DNA from: Megaleporinus macrocephalus
Lineage: Eukaryota > Chordata > Actinopteri > Characiformes > Anostomidae
Direction: 5' to 3'
DNA: 64,000 nt
Assembly (NCBI GenBank): GCA_021613375.1
Contig: CM038710.1
Location: 24,884,667-24,948,666 of the forward strand
Below the pieces are notes generated by a model. That model was not told the DNA's origin. It did no database searches and saw only the letters and a program-made list of their open reading frames with translations. Positions 48,955 to 60,399 of the stretch are shown piece by piece; the first letter of the stretch is position 1; the number at the start of each line of letters is the position of its first letter. Made by a program: the position numbers and the translations under genes.

Positions 48955-49325
48955 ACTCTCTAAGAGGCTGTTCCTGAGAGAAGGATATAGACAATAAAAA
49001 CAAAGCTACTGGTGTTTTCAAAGCAACGAGCAACGGCTTTATCACTCCAAATCTCAGTATCATGGAATGTGTTTGGGTCATTTGGTCCTAAGGCAGAAAA
49101 TGCTACCAACTTACAAGATTTAACTTTAAAAATAGAAAAATATTCCTGTAGATTTTTTAAATAAACTGATAGCAAGGCTTATGAAAAGAATGGAGGCTAA
49201 TATTAAGGCAAAAGATGGACACTAAATACAGAAAAAACACATTGTTCTGTGTAACGTCCTTGCTTAAAAGTGAATACTTTTGAAAAACAATGAAGGGTGT
49301 TCTCTGACTTTTAGACAGTACTGTA
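48955..49325 (+). pseudogene. Internally deleted, decayed Tc1-like transposon
   Basis: AAGAGGCTGTTCCTGAGAG marks the N-terminal part. About 100 bp later the C-terminal DDE segment appears as N-L-S-I-M-E-C-V-W (from about 49,053) and soon hits stops. The middle of the transposase is missing. Downstream, ACACTAAATACAGAAAAAAC and CTCTGACTTTTAGACAGTAC look like the 3' flank and terminus, ending at GTACTGTA near 49,325. The catalytic glutamate codon is kept but the element is dead. Confidence 0.7.
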
Positions 49326-50090
49326 CAGATCTGTTTTTTTTCTAGGCTATGTAGTTGTATTTGTGTTGTTGCTGTATTATTGTACAGTTTGAGGTTCTGT
49401 CAAGTGAGCAGCGTGCAATGTTCATAACTACATAAACATTTAGCCTGGCTATGAATATTAATATGACTATGGCTATAATAGTTCTGGACACCTACAACGT
49501 CTCTGAAACCCACACAGCGATTTTTGGGCCTGTCTTTTTCCGAAGTGTTCAGAGACGTTTCCCAAAAGCAAAATGGAATTTGGCTCCACTCTGGAAGGTG
49601 GACCCCTCCATCCTGCTCACTTATCTCATTGCGCCCATCACCCATCACTTTATAATCTCATACACTGGAAAATAACTTTCTCACAGAAGGTGGAGTCGCT
49701 CATTCTGTTGCTATTGCTGAGCCAAGTCTCCAAATATATCCAAAGCACTTCACAGTCGCAGATGTGTCTTCTGGCACAAGGATGAGTACACAATTTCTAT
49801 GATCCTGACACCCCACAGACAGTACACATCACTTATACTTCTTCAACCAAATTGGCCTCCTTCCCACCTGTCAACCACAGAGGAGTCAATCTCTTTGTGA
49901 GGACAGAAGCCATTTACAGCAGTGGGACCCAACCTTCTGGGTGAAGGTTTCTCTTGAAGCTTGAGTCAATTTCTCTTAAAGTCACAATTTCTCCCTTCGC
50001 CACAAACTGAACATCGAGCTGAGGAATGATGAGAAAGGATTCTTCAGTTGACCAATTGCAAAATCATAATTAACAAGTATGTCAGCCAAT
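49326..50090. other. Non-coding DNA
   Basis: Three overlapping frames at 49,400-49,785 on both strands have no domain. Confidence 0.4.
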
Positions 50091-50300
50091 TTAGTTCAAT
50101 TCATGTTTATTTGCGTAGCGTTGTTTACAACAGTGTCACAAAAAAGCTTTACAGAAGTTTGGAAACGTACAGTTACAACATATAACTTCCAGTGAGCAAG
50201 CCAGAAGTGACGGTGGCAAGAAAAAAACTCCCTGGACTGGAGGAAGACACCTTGGGAGGAGACCCATTCTCCTCTGGTCAAACAGTATTTACAAACTATT
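50091..50300 (+). repeat. Dispersed repeat family Q, copy 1
   Basis: TTCAATTCATGTTTATTTGC, AAAAAGCTTTACAGAAG, GTGAGCAAGCCAGAAGTGAC, GGCAAGAAAAAAACTCCCTG and CTTGGGAGGAGACCCATTCT in this order are well known from an abundant fish repeat. A partial copy is at 56,925-57,060. The class is not certain to me. Confidence 0.75.
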
Positions 50301-50899
50301 AGGCCAAGTTCAGAGTAAAAGCTAAGAAAATCATAATCATCTCTAAATTGCAAATGATAAATTCAAGAGAATGGTTTAAAACAGACCATTAGCTACAGGG
50401 AGTGAAATAATAGTTATACTAGGAATTGATGGAAAAGATGGAAAAAGAATTACTGACACATAAGATTTTCAAAAAGGGTGGAGTTTTAAAAAAAAAACAA
50501 ACAAAACATATTTATGGCCAAGATAACCCTTTAAACATTTAGACTCAACACTAATCTTTTAATGTCTGCAATACAGTGATGACACAGAGAAGTTGCTATC
50601 CTTAGCTAATGGATTTTCTTTCTCTCACAAGAGTTTTTTTAAACAAATAGACCAATCGGAACAAAGACAGCAAACAACAACCATAAACACAGAATGCTCA
50701 AGGCAGGAGAGAGAAGAAAACAACAACAACAAAAAATTGTCAATATTTGGAGTAATATATGATGTACTGCTGTAAAAATATGTGATAGTAATAATAAAGG
50801 TGAAAGATAGCTTTGTTCAGGGATTGTAATATTTGTATTGGTATGCATCCATATTTGAATACATGTATACATCTGTGTTAGTACATCTATATTTGGATA
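50301..50899. other. Non-coding AT-rich DNA
   Basis: Frames at 50593-50775 and 50639-50905 overlap on opposite strands; no domain. Confidence 0.4.
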
Positions 50900-51045
50900 C
50901 ACCAAGCAGCCACAACATTAGAAACACTCAGAACTGCGAGCGTGTGTCAGATCGCAGAATGATCAGCAGTGGCATGACCATGGAAATGTGAACAACCTGG
51001 TGTCAAGAGTCGTGTTGCACCACCAGCTAAGCTACCAGCAACCAT
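50900..51045. mobile_element. DNA transposon terminal fragment, unclassified
   Basis: ACCAAGCAGCCACAACATTA followed by GAAACACTCAGAACTG is a terminus seen in many fish genomes. The GGTGTCAAGAGTCGTGTTGC stretch probably belongs to it. No matching second end found. Confidence 0.5.
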
Positions 51046-51779
51046 AAAAATCTGTCCTCGATTTGGACTAAATCAATGTAATAACTTTGGTCTACAGCAA
51101 CTGTTGAAAAAATGTCCAGGCTCAATCATAACGCTCTCACTTTATCAAGAGAAATTTAGTCCCATCCAGCATATATACAATGAAAGAAAACTACAAAAAA
51201 TAATTTTAAAACGTCTCTACAGAAAACATCAACTTCATTGTTTCTCTGCCGGTTCATAGTAAATTTATCACAAACTATATATAATAGTTAGATAAGAATC
51301 ATGAGTGGATAGGGGCTGTAAAAAGATTTCTGTTTAGGTTCAGTTGTAAAATTCACTTGTTTTTTCCAGTGTTTTGTTACCAGTGAGTTGTAAAAAGGTC
51401 TGGGAGTCTGTGTAGTCTTTCATGAAATATTTCTTAAATAGAACAAAAGGTGACTTACAGGACAATACAAATACTCTTAATGAACAAAATATGTATTGTA
51501 TCCCAAGTACTTTTGGACCAAAACAAAAAGTAAAATTTATGTGGAAGTTATGTCAAATTATGAAAAACTACAAAAAAATTGTTCAAGGTTTTAGCTTAAG
51601 AGTAACAATATAGGTATGTATAACAAAGTGTGATTTATATAAAAAACAATAACCTCATACAGTGTATAATAATAATACAAATATTATTAAATTAATATTA
51701 TTAAAAATTTGTTCATTTGTTACAATTTCTAATGTGCATTCAAAGATCTAATATCAAACCACTGTTGCTCTGTTCAGAT
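51046..51779. other. Non-coding AT-rich DNA
   Basis: Nothing recognised. Confidence 0.4.
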
Positions 51780-52045
51780 AGCACTGAGGTCAGTCACGTC
51801 TCCCTTTATGGGTGTTTTATGGTTTCTGGCAGAGTGCTCTCCAGTGTTGCCATCTTCCATCTTCAAGAAAACTGCAAGACATGAGCCTCCCAGTACAGCC
51901 CATAATATGCAATTTGCTACCTCTTTATTATTTAATTAGCATTTTATCACCTACAACAAAACACTTCACAGAGATTTTCCCCAGCATTTAGAATATCAAG
52001 CATAATGTTAACACACATCACCATAGCCATAGCAACCCTCCAGCA
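51780..52045. promoter_or_regulatory. Candidate regulatory block
   Basis: Unique, repeat-free segment. CATAATATGCAATTTGC and TTATTTAATTAGC lie within 50 bp, giving a POU-like word beside a homeodomain-type core. Also carries CACAGAGATTTTCCCC. Selected on motif density only. Confidence 0.28.
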
Positions 52046-52819
52046 GTTTTTATTTTGGAGATTTAGCAGCAAGTGCTGTTTATGTAGTATTTGTACCTTT
52101 TATTTAACTTTGGTATTCTCTCTGGTGGGCAGAGAAATGTCCATGACAAAGTGGCTTTAAACCCCCCCACCACTGTAAAGATTATAGATTTCATTCTGTA
52201 GTTTTGGAGATTTTCTATTGGTTTGTTTGTCCTGACATTAGAATATGTATTTTTATAAGCATCACAGAAAATATCTTGAATTTGAATTTGACTAAAGGTT
52301 GTTTGCATGCATCCAGTTCTGAATTGTGGAAAAGAAAAGCCATTCTTTGGATTTTTGCCTCATTTTTTTCCTGTGGACTTATAAACAAACAATAGCAGAC
52401 TTTTAAATAAAAATATCCTTTATGTAACTTACTGTGTAATTAAATATTCAATTATATGATTCAAGTTGAACAGTATAGTCAAATAAAAAGGCCTTACTCT
52501 CAGCGAGCTCCACAACTGCCCTTACACAGTAGCTGACATTGGTAAGAAAAACTGCAAACCTGGAAACTTGATAACAGCTGTAATAAACCCATGAAACGTG
52601 AAACCGCACTATTGTGCATAACAGCTTCTTATGTGAGTGCAATTCTACATGACCCCCTATTCTGTAAGTGCGATTCTTCATAACCACATCCCTTTGCAGC
52701 CCACCCTTGAAAACGTCGCTGCAAAAGAACACATATGTCAGTGGAGCTTCAGTAGCTCTGTTGATGACTCATAAATGAACTTCATTATTTTATTTTGCTT
52801 TGCACAGTTTGCACTGCTT
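52046..52819. other. Non-coding DNA
   Basis: Frames 52063-52308 and 52448-52732 (minus) and 52204-52395 (plus) have no domain. Confidence 0.4.
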
Positions 52820-53280
52820 AACTGATTCACAGGTTATGGTGCTTCTTGTGCTAACCTATAACTTTGACTGCAGTGGGAAAACACAGCATATAAAGATATT
52901 CCTTGGCAGCATCAGAGTGAATTCTTGAAGGAAATTACAGTCCATCTGGTGAAATGTTTAAAATTGCATGCTTGGTTTGCAAGAAAAAAAGAATCCATCA
53001 TACTCTGTGTCTCCAGAAATATCCAATTGCATTTGAATGAAGTGTTGTGGGTAGCATTGTGCATGGTAGTAAAATGGATGTTTCATAGAGTATCTCAGGA
53101 ATGAAATAGCAGTGGAGCTGTCAGATGCCTGCACATTTAATGACAGCTGAAAGTGTAAATAAGGCCCACACCCCCCTCTGTCTTTGTCAACCACATCGCT
53201 ACGCCAGTCTCATTACATTTAGATCCATAGCTATGATTCATTTCCCTGTCACCTTCTCATTTTACATACACAAATATGTT
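52820..53280. promoter_or_regulatory. Weak candidate regulatory block
   Basis: Unique, moderately GC-rich DNA including AATGACAGCTGAAAGTG, CTTTGTCAACCAC and GCTATGATTCATTTCCC. The frame 52958-53194 (minus) has no domain. Composition-based guess. Confidence 0.25.
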
Positions 53281-54512
53281 ATGGATTGGCATTGATGATT
53301 ATGTATTGCATATTTACTGTGGGTAATCAGTGTAAATCAACTCGACACAGCATTAAATAACAATGCTTTTGGAAAGCCTACTCAAATTCACATGTAGACT
53401 TGCACCCAGCAAGGCATCACAATCAAGGCCTGATAGGACATGGGACATGGATTTGATCTTGATGTTTTAATATATTAGGGCTAGATTTAGAATTGCATAT
53501 GATTCCGCCAGTACATGTCCAGAGACATGAACAGTAGTGAATGTAGGGAATCAACTATGACTTTTTGACTCCATTTGTCTGGGAGTCTATGATAAAGTGA
53601 TACAGCAAAGATTAAACCTTCATTAACATATTTTATCTAATTTTAAGTAACTACAGATAACCGTGATATGACTGAATTCATTTTATTTTACATATGGAGG
53701 TGCGAGGAGAAAAGGTAACTGAAAATATTGTTTGCCAGCTTCTTATTCAACTATTCTAGTTCACCTTAAGTGTTAAGCAGTTATCTTAATGATGCGTCGG
53801 CACTGAAATGTAAATGTAGCACCATTTAAGGTGGAATGGAAATCTCAATATATACCTGCCAAAAAATCTGGCAGCAAATCTCAACGCCCATCGTAATGCT
53901 CTATATTTCCACAACACTCTGTGAAAAAATTTCCTTTGTTTTGTTTTTTGTTCCTCATACCATTTTTAATTATTGTTTGTTGCATCCCAAATCATGAAGA
54001 AAATGAAGAGCCACGCTGAAGGACGCGCAGAAGCTGTTTTTGTGAGTAGAGTTTGTGCTCCAGCAGCTGGTGAGAAGAGCTGGCGTTGTTTAAGCTGGTA
54101 ATTAAATTCTCAGTCCTCAAACTCAGCTTTACACTTGTCTCCATCAGAATGACGCTCAAGCCGATTTTGATGAAAAGAGTCTTCTTGAGTCAAAGAGTCA
54201 ACTCTCAGCATTTCGACTATTAAAGTCACTGGCCAGAAGTCAAGCCCGGCTCTCAGACGTGGAGTCGAGAAACGACTCCCCATCAACAATAGAGAGTTAA
54301 CATATTGACAATGTAAAATTACAGTTATAGCTGGGGATCATAAAAGCATTCAATATTATTTATTTCTTATTTGCTGAATTGACATAAACAGAGAAAATCT
54401 ATCAGAATTCTGCTTTTCAGTCAATAACACATAACTGTCTGAACAAAACCTCCAAAAAGGTAACTTAAAAAGGCAAAAATTCTTGGATTTGTGGGCAGCA
54501 ATAAGCTTATGC
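53281..54512. other. Non-coding DNA
   Basis: Nothing recognised; a GC-richer patch at 53,995-54,110 is unique. Confidence 0.4.
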
Positions 54513-54705
54513 AAGTTCTTATGGGGGTGGCACGGTGGTGTAGTGGTTAACTTCACAGCAAGACAATCCGGGTTTGATTCCCGGTCTGTGCTGTTCTGTG
54601 TAGAGTGTGCATATTCTCCCTGTGCTTGAGTTTGGCTCCAGCTTTGCCGTGACCCCGACTAGAGGGATAAAGCGGAAGATAATGTACGGATGAAAGTTCT
54701 TATGG
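54513..54705 (+). repeat. tRNA-derived SINE, internally deleted, with 12-bp target-site duplication
   Basis: The element occupies about 54,525-54,693 and is flanked by perfect AAGTTCTTATGG repeats (54513-54524 and 54694-54705). The head has GGTGGTGTAGTGGTTAAC (box A region) and GGTTTGATTCCCGG (box B, 54571-54584), a near-consensus polymerase III promoter. The body goes from CATATTCTCCCTGTGCTTGAG directly to CTTTGCCGTGACCCCGACTA, so the middle seen in the 48-kb copy is deleted. The tail is GATAAAGCGGAAGATAATG. Confidence 0.92.
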
Positions 54706-55135
54706 TAGCTGCCAATCAAACATTCAATAATAATTGGATTATTCTTCAGCTAAGCAATGTTATTTAGATTTCTGGTGTGTAGGGCTCTCTTGAGGACAAT
54801 CCACAGCATCTCTGTTAGTCTGAGCCTCGCAACACCTCACCTGCATTTTTAAACAATATTTTGAAGATCCTTTCTTTTTTTCTTTAGACAGCAACGATAC
54901 GCTGCTCCAAAAAATGCTCAGTGTTTATAGAGCTTTTACAGAGCACTTCTTTAGTCCAAAGGACACAATTTCCATTATTTCCATAAATTAAAAAAGGTAC
55001 TAATCTGACGACAATACTTGTTTTCATTGTGCTGACGTTCGTGTCAGGTGAGCTGCCTGAGAAGCCAGCAGTACCTCTGTTGACATATGACTTCTACAGT
55101 GCGTAGTGCAGTCATTTTATGACCAGTAAATGCAG
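54706..55135. mobile_element. Probable degraded Tc1-like fragment
   Basis: The phrase AGTCCAAAGGACACAATTTCC plus CCATTATTTCCATAAATTAA resembles an antisense part of the family seen at 24.7-25.9 kb. The CTGAGAAGCCAGCAG...TTGACAT...TGCGTAGTGCA run parallels 2,999-3,050. Both are short and diverged, so limits are approximate. Confidence 0.4.
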
Positions 55136-55245
55136 AAAAGTATTTTCTAAGGGTTTATTCCCTGTTTTCTGACTTCTGTACATTAAAAATGTATGCAGGC
55201 CAGATGCAGAGGTGAACAGTGTTTATTGGCAATGGTTCGTCAAAG
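55136..55245 (+). repeat. 110-bp duplicated block, copy 1
   Basis: AAAAGTATTTTCTAAGGGTT, TATTCCCTGTTTTCTGACTT and GCAGGCCAGATGCAGAGGTG recur in the same order at 56,480-56,590. Confidence 0.85.
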
Positions 55246-56354
55246 GGCTGTAACTAGGATGAAACTTTTTCTGAGGTCCATTTTGCCGATTTAATCAGAA
55301 ACACTTGAATATGTGTATTACAACAGCTGTCATTTTCCCCTTTAGTTTTTTTATTGCTGCTTTCTCACCCTATGCATTGTTATGTGCCCTCAATTATTTA
55401 TTTCCAATCCCTCTATTCTTCCATAAACTACTACTATTATTATTACTGCTGTGTACACTCCAGTTACCCTGTTGTGAAATGTTCAATATGGACATTTATC
55501 TTAAGCTTCTGTCAGTGTTTTCCTGTACACTGCATCTGCATGTGCATGACATACATGTGCACAAACTGTTTTAATATGTTTTAATTACACAATACAAACA
55601 ATTCACCTCGACTAAAAGCTAAATTGTAAAGAATTTTGATGTGAAATTTTAAAACGCATTCTTGAAACCATTTCATTCATCGCAAAGATTTTTGTAGTAA
55701 ACTCACATGTTTCTGTACTGAGCTAAAAAAAATTATAGCCTAGCACAAGATCCACAGACAAATGCAACAGCCACCTGGTTTGCTTTTGCAAATAATACCA
55801 CAGGAGTGTTTGTACTTTACTGAAAAATCTCTGTGTGGAACTTCAACTGAAACCCTTTGGCATTCAATCATTTGCTCACTACAGTATGACTCTCAACACT
55901 GTGCAGCACCCCAGCGCTTCCTCTCCACTGTAAAGATTAATGGCAATATTCACAGCTTGTTCCCTGAGATGTGGTCTGTCTGTCGTCACCTCGTTATGTG
56001 CACATCCATCAATGTCTGAAAACATTGGAAGGTATTCAGTCTTGGCACGTGAACTGAATATACTTCCCTAAGACGCTTCTCTGTGCCTACCGCTTCCAAT
56101 GGCATACGTTCATTTCTTCTCCAGAACTCTACTCTTCTTGCTTTCTTCCCATCACGATCAGGACATGTTTTTTTATGGTTCAGTGCTTAATGGCTAAACA
56201 GCTTGCCTACATCTTTCAAAATAAAGGCGCCAAAAAGGATTCACAAAGCCACATAGGATCCAGTTTGGGTTCCCTACAGAGCCTTTCAGTTCAATGGTAA
56301 TTTGAAATGATCTGTTGAAATCACATATTTGTAATGTTTACTAAGGAACCAAAA
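55246..56354. other. Non-coding DNA between the duplicated blocks
   Basis: Frames 55305-55584 and 55762-56019 have no domain. The CTACTACTATTATTATTACTGC stretch near 55,430 is a short trinucleotide-like run. Confidence 0.4.
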
Positions 56355-56388
56355 AGATAGATAGATAGATAGATAGAGAGATAGATAT

Positions 56389-56460
<72 letters not shown>
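56355..56460. repeat. (GATA)n microsatellite
   Basis: About 26 units with two interruptions near the 5' end. The minus-strand frame of repeated S-I-Y-L is an artefact. Confidence 0.97.
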
Positions 56461-56479
56461 CTGTACTGTTATTATTTTT

Positions 56480-56590
56480 AAAGTATTTTTTAAGGGTTTA
56501 TTCCCCTTTTTCCGACTTCCGTACAATAAAAATAATAAAAATGTACATGCAGGCCAGATGCAGAGGTGAACAGCGTTTACTGACAAACTC
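56480..56590 (+). repeat. 110-bp duplicated block, copy 2
   Basis: Second direct copy of 55,136-55,245, about 1.34 kb downstream. It differs by small indels (an extra AATAATAAAA-type stretch) and scattered substitutions. Confidence 0.85.
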
Positions 56591-56924
56591 TTTTGAACAG
56601 TAATGTTTTCATGCTGGGTTGCATCTATGTCCATGAGTAATGAATGACAAATGATAAATGGCTTATGTAAAATATGTTGCCTTGATCAAAGTTTCCTTTT
56701 CTGTTGTATAATTTTTCATTTGTATATATAATGTATAAATGTATTTTGTATAAATATATGTTTTATATATATAATTATTTTTTTGCAATATTGTTCCTTT
56801 TTTCCTCTTCTTTTCTCATGGTGTGGAACATGGCATGTGGGGTATAAAGAAAAGATTGACTAGATTTTTATGTATATCTATGTATATCTTGAATCTTTGT
56901 AGATATAAAAAAAGGCTTTACCAA

Positions 56925-57060
56925 ACCAAAAAACAAGCGTTATCACAAAGCAGGCAAGAAATAAGAACTAAGAGTGAGAGGAAGAAACCTTGAGAGATAC
57001 CTAGACTCAAAAGGGGAACTCATCATCCTCTGGTTGATACCGGGTAGTAAAAAAGTAATA
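56925..57060 (+). repeat. Dispersed repeat family Q, copy 2 (partial)
   Basis: TTATCACAAAGCAGGCAAGA, GAGGAAGAAACCTTGAGAGA, CTCAAAAGGGGAACTCATCA and TCCTCTGGTTGATACC match the 3' part of the family of 50,091-50,300. Confidence 0.65.
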
Positions 57061-57204
57061 ATATAACAAGAGCAATATGAATAGTGGGTGTGATTTTACA
57101 ATGATGAAATAATACAAATTAAACAGTCAGGAACCAGTATTATCATCAGCATCATATTTCTTAAATCAAAGAAAGTTTATAAACTTTATAAAAGTTTCAG
57201 AAAG

Positions 57205-57445
57205 TTCTATATGTAGCAGTTTAGCCCCGTCCATCCAGCAGTTTTGCTCTGCAGTTATAGAGAGTGTTTTAGCCCTGACTGCTTTTTAAATTACACAAAA
57301 TAGCTACAACTTATTTATTTGAAATGTGCAGTAACAATAACAGCCTGATTCATTTTAAAGGATGAAGCAAGATTGGAAAACGGTAATGTAAAAAAGAATC
57401 AGAGAAAAGAGCAAAATACAAGAATAATGCAGGTTATGGGTCTTT
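57205..57445 (+). repeat. Dispersed repeat family R, copy 2
   Basis: Diverged copy of 47,695-47,925, with the same order of blocks beginning at TTAGCCCCGTCCATCCAG and ending near GGAAAACGGTAATGTAAAAA. Confidence 0.6.
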
Positions 57446-57789
57446 AAAACGGGTCTCAGGCTGCATATTCATAAAAATTACATTACGCTTCCATAACAAT
57501 TACACTTTCTTTAGAGGCATTGAACTATTCACATGTCTGGTTCTTAACACTGTAAACCATTCCAGACTGTTCTGAACATTCACAAACTATATCAAACCAC
57601 TCCAAATGACATGTGTCTTAACACATCTTAACCATCTAATTATGCAGGCATCTTCAAATCCTCACATAAGAGTAGCGTCTGTTTTACACAAAGCTAAGCA
57701 GCTCTGGAGATAAAGGAGGAGATTACGCACAAGTGGTACACTGTGCAGTTTTATACTATCCCCCTAAACCTGGGGGATGAAGAGGTTTC

Positions 57790-58110
57790 AGCATTTGATA
57801 GCTTGATGAAAGACTAAAATGAACGCTCCTGTGTCAGAGGGGTAATTTATGGCTCCCTGCAGCTGTGTAAATAGGATAATGGCTAATGTCATCTTTTGGG
57901 GGGCTCCACTATGCCTGCAAGATTTGTTACTGAAAATGCAAGCACATATATTCTGCGCCAGCAATAATGAGCCACAGCTAAATAATTCAAAAAGAGTTTT
58001 TACACATAGGCCATGAGTTATTATTCCTGCTTGTAAATGCATTTGTCTCTATTGCAGCTGATCCGCTTGTGGAGAAACGGCAAAAGTATGAGCTAGGATC
58101 ACGCAGTCCC
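57790..58110. promoter_or_regulatory. Candidate conserved non-coding (regulatory) block
   Basis: Repeat-free segment. It runs GGATAATGGCTAATGTCATC, CAGCAATAATGAGCCACAGC, TAAATAATTC and GAGTTATTATTCCTGC, giving many TAAT/ATTA cores mixed with GC-richer words. The frame 57788-58042 (minus) has no domain. It is one of the stronger enhancer-like segments by eye. Confidence 0.38.
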
Positions 58111-58744
58111 AACTTTCAGCCCACAATCCCGATTCCACATGAAAGTAATCCTTTACAAGTAAACATCAATTACATTTATGACACCTCCCAGCAGTTGTAA
58201 TGATAAAAGGAATGTGCATAAGTGTATTCAGCTCAGCCTTTTGCTTACTGTGACTTTAATGTACATTGCAGTTTAATGTTATCAATGATTCTACTCTAGC
58301 TCAAGGTCATACATATTCATGGCAGGCTGACAGGGGAGAAAAGGGGTTGCATACATTAGTCTGTGTGCATTTGTTGCTTCTCATTAGGTTAGTCCTCTCC
58401 CTGTCCTAGATTAAATAGATCTAGATCTGACTAATGTGCTAAACGACTTGACAAAGTGCCACTTGGAGCAATCAAATCAAATGCCACAGACATCTGGAGC
58501 CTCAGAGTTTGAGAGAGTCATTTACTCATGCAATTTACAACAGGTTACTCACATGGATTCGTTTGTTACTCTGTACATTGACATTGCAAACAGAAGGTTG
58601 CTACATGTTTCTTCATACACTGTAACACACATACACTGTGTTTTAACTTTAAACAAAAGGTCGGTATCCAGGTTGCCTTTGAATTTTAAGTTAGTTGAAT
58701 TTCATTGAATATTAGGAATATATTTATGAATATTATTTCAAGTT

Positions 58745-58747
<3 letters not shown>
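58111..58747. other. Non-coding DNA
   Basis: One 90-codon domain-free frame (58436-58708). Confidence 0.4.

Positions 58748-58832
<85 letters not shown>
58748..58832. repeat. (TA)n microsatellite
   Basis: About 42 uninterrupted TA units. Confidence 0.97.
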
Positions 58833-58839
<7 letters not shown>

Positions 58840-58959
58840 TTCATTTAATGCAATTTTCACGCAATTCATGCAACGTTCATGCAAGTTGCTCCACTCCACT
58901 CCAGATCTTTGACATTTTCAAATCAAACAAAAAGTTACTCTGTTTAGAACAAAGTACTG

Positions 58960-59045
58960 GCCACTTCTCCCCAGACCTCAACATCATTAACTGTGTTTAG
59001 GACTACTAGGAATGTGAGAAGCAGAAAATGCAAGCAACTGAAAAG
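58960..59045 (+). pseudogene. Tc1-like transposase scrap (C-terminal DDE segment)
   Basis: After a frameshift the plus strand reads P-D-L-N-I-I-N-C-V-stop-D-Y-stop-E-C-E-K. It is the same family as 34,314-34,395, with two stops and Asn in place of the catalytic Glu. Confidence 0.8.
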
Positions 59046-59509
59046 TGGTTTTTAATTTGAGACAATTATTAGTGTTATTTTCTATTAATACCATTATATT
59101 TCACAGTGTGCACGTATTTCTGTATTCATGTGGAGGTTTTTGACAGACTGCTTTATTTAATTTCACGTGGTATAGATTTTAAAAGTGGCAGAGAATAGCT
59201 ACAAATGATCTATAAGGCAATCATTTTTCGTTGTGACAGGGATGTGCTGAATGACTATTTCACCTGGAGTTTTTATGTCTGCAAGTGTCCACTGCACCGA
59301 GTTACTGAGATATTGAATGCGAAGGCTGCATGTGGTGACAATATTAATAGCTCTTTGCTCAGTGCACCAAAAAAAATGGCAGAACTGTTTTACACACAAC
59401 AAATAAACAGATCAATTCATGTACAAGACCTATCAAAGTTTGTTCACGCAAACAGCCTCAGCATATCGGTATATATATTTCTGGCAGCATACAAGCCGCT
59501 GCCACCCAT
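59046..59509. other. Non-coding DNA
   Basis: A 107-codon frame (59205-59528, plus) overlaps a minus-strand frame and has no domain. Confidence 0.35.
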
Positions 59510-59790
59510 CTGTTTGCAGGCTGACTGACGGTGGTCCAGGAGGTGAGTCACGGGCCAGCGAGGACTCACTGGGGGGTTACGGGACCTTCAAGCCCCAGAG
59601 GAATGCAACATCTGCCAAATGCATCCATACAAGAAGCCCTGAGGGCCCTGCAGTCTGTCAGTGCTTCCACTCATCTGCCTTTGGAGGACAAAGCAGACCA
59701 GAGCAGGAGAGGCCCCCATGCTCACCCCTTCTCTGCAGCTGTGACAAGCCTGTCTGCTGTTGACCTTTGACCCAAAGTAAGAACAAGGAG
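59510..59790. promoter_or_regulatory. GC-richer block: conserved non-coding element or possible exon
   Basis: A splice-acceptor-like CCACCCATCTGTTTGCAG ends at 59,519 and a strong donor-like GAGGTGAGT lies at about 59,539-59,547. After that a plus-strand frame (59531-59770) ends S-A-A-V-T-S-L-S-A-V-D-L-stop, with natural-looking composition, while two more frames cover the same DNA. No domain is recognised. The end TTGACCTTTGACCC is a near-perfect nuclear-receptor direct-repeat site. I favour a regulatory element. Confidence 0.3.
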
Positions 59791-60399
59791 TAACCCTTCC
59801 CCTGGGGCTAGCATCTGATAATATCCACATACAAATACATCCCCAGGTAGATAAACTCACAAGAGTGATGGATTTCCACGTCACCAAAAAGTCTAAAAAC
59901 TTTCAGCCATATACTACACAGCCCAGCGTCTATGGCTAGTTTCGAGACCCACAGTGATTTAGCTATTTATAAGGTCCAGTTATCTTGTATCCTTACTGTC
60001 AGTTTAATCAGATAGACGGTTTTTTAAGCATTAAACTTAAACCTAAGACAAAGAAAACCAGTTACCAAAAGTTTTAAGGGAAAACAAGGTGGAAACTGTT
60101 TTGTAATGTTTTCAAGTATACTCTGTCGTTAGAAGCAAAGCATAAATATCCATGTTCTGTCAGTCAGGGATATGAAGATCTGTGCCAAGGCTGAATAGTT
60201 TCTTGACATTTTGTATAATGGCTCGAAAACTACACACTGTGCATTCATATATCCAATTACTCTGATAATCCATATTCATGTGAGCTGATGACTAAGTCAT
60301 GTGACTAGCTCTTACAAAATGGTGAAGGGGTAATGTATTCATGACTGAGCATGCAAACAGTGACCTTTTGGAGATGCTGCATCTTGAATCTGTTTCCGA
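59791..60399. other. Non-coding DNA
   Basis: Nothing recognised. Confidence 0.4.
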
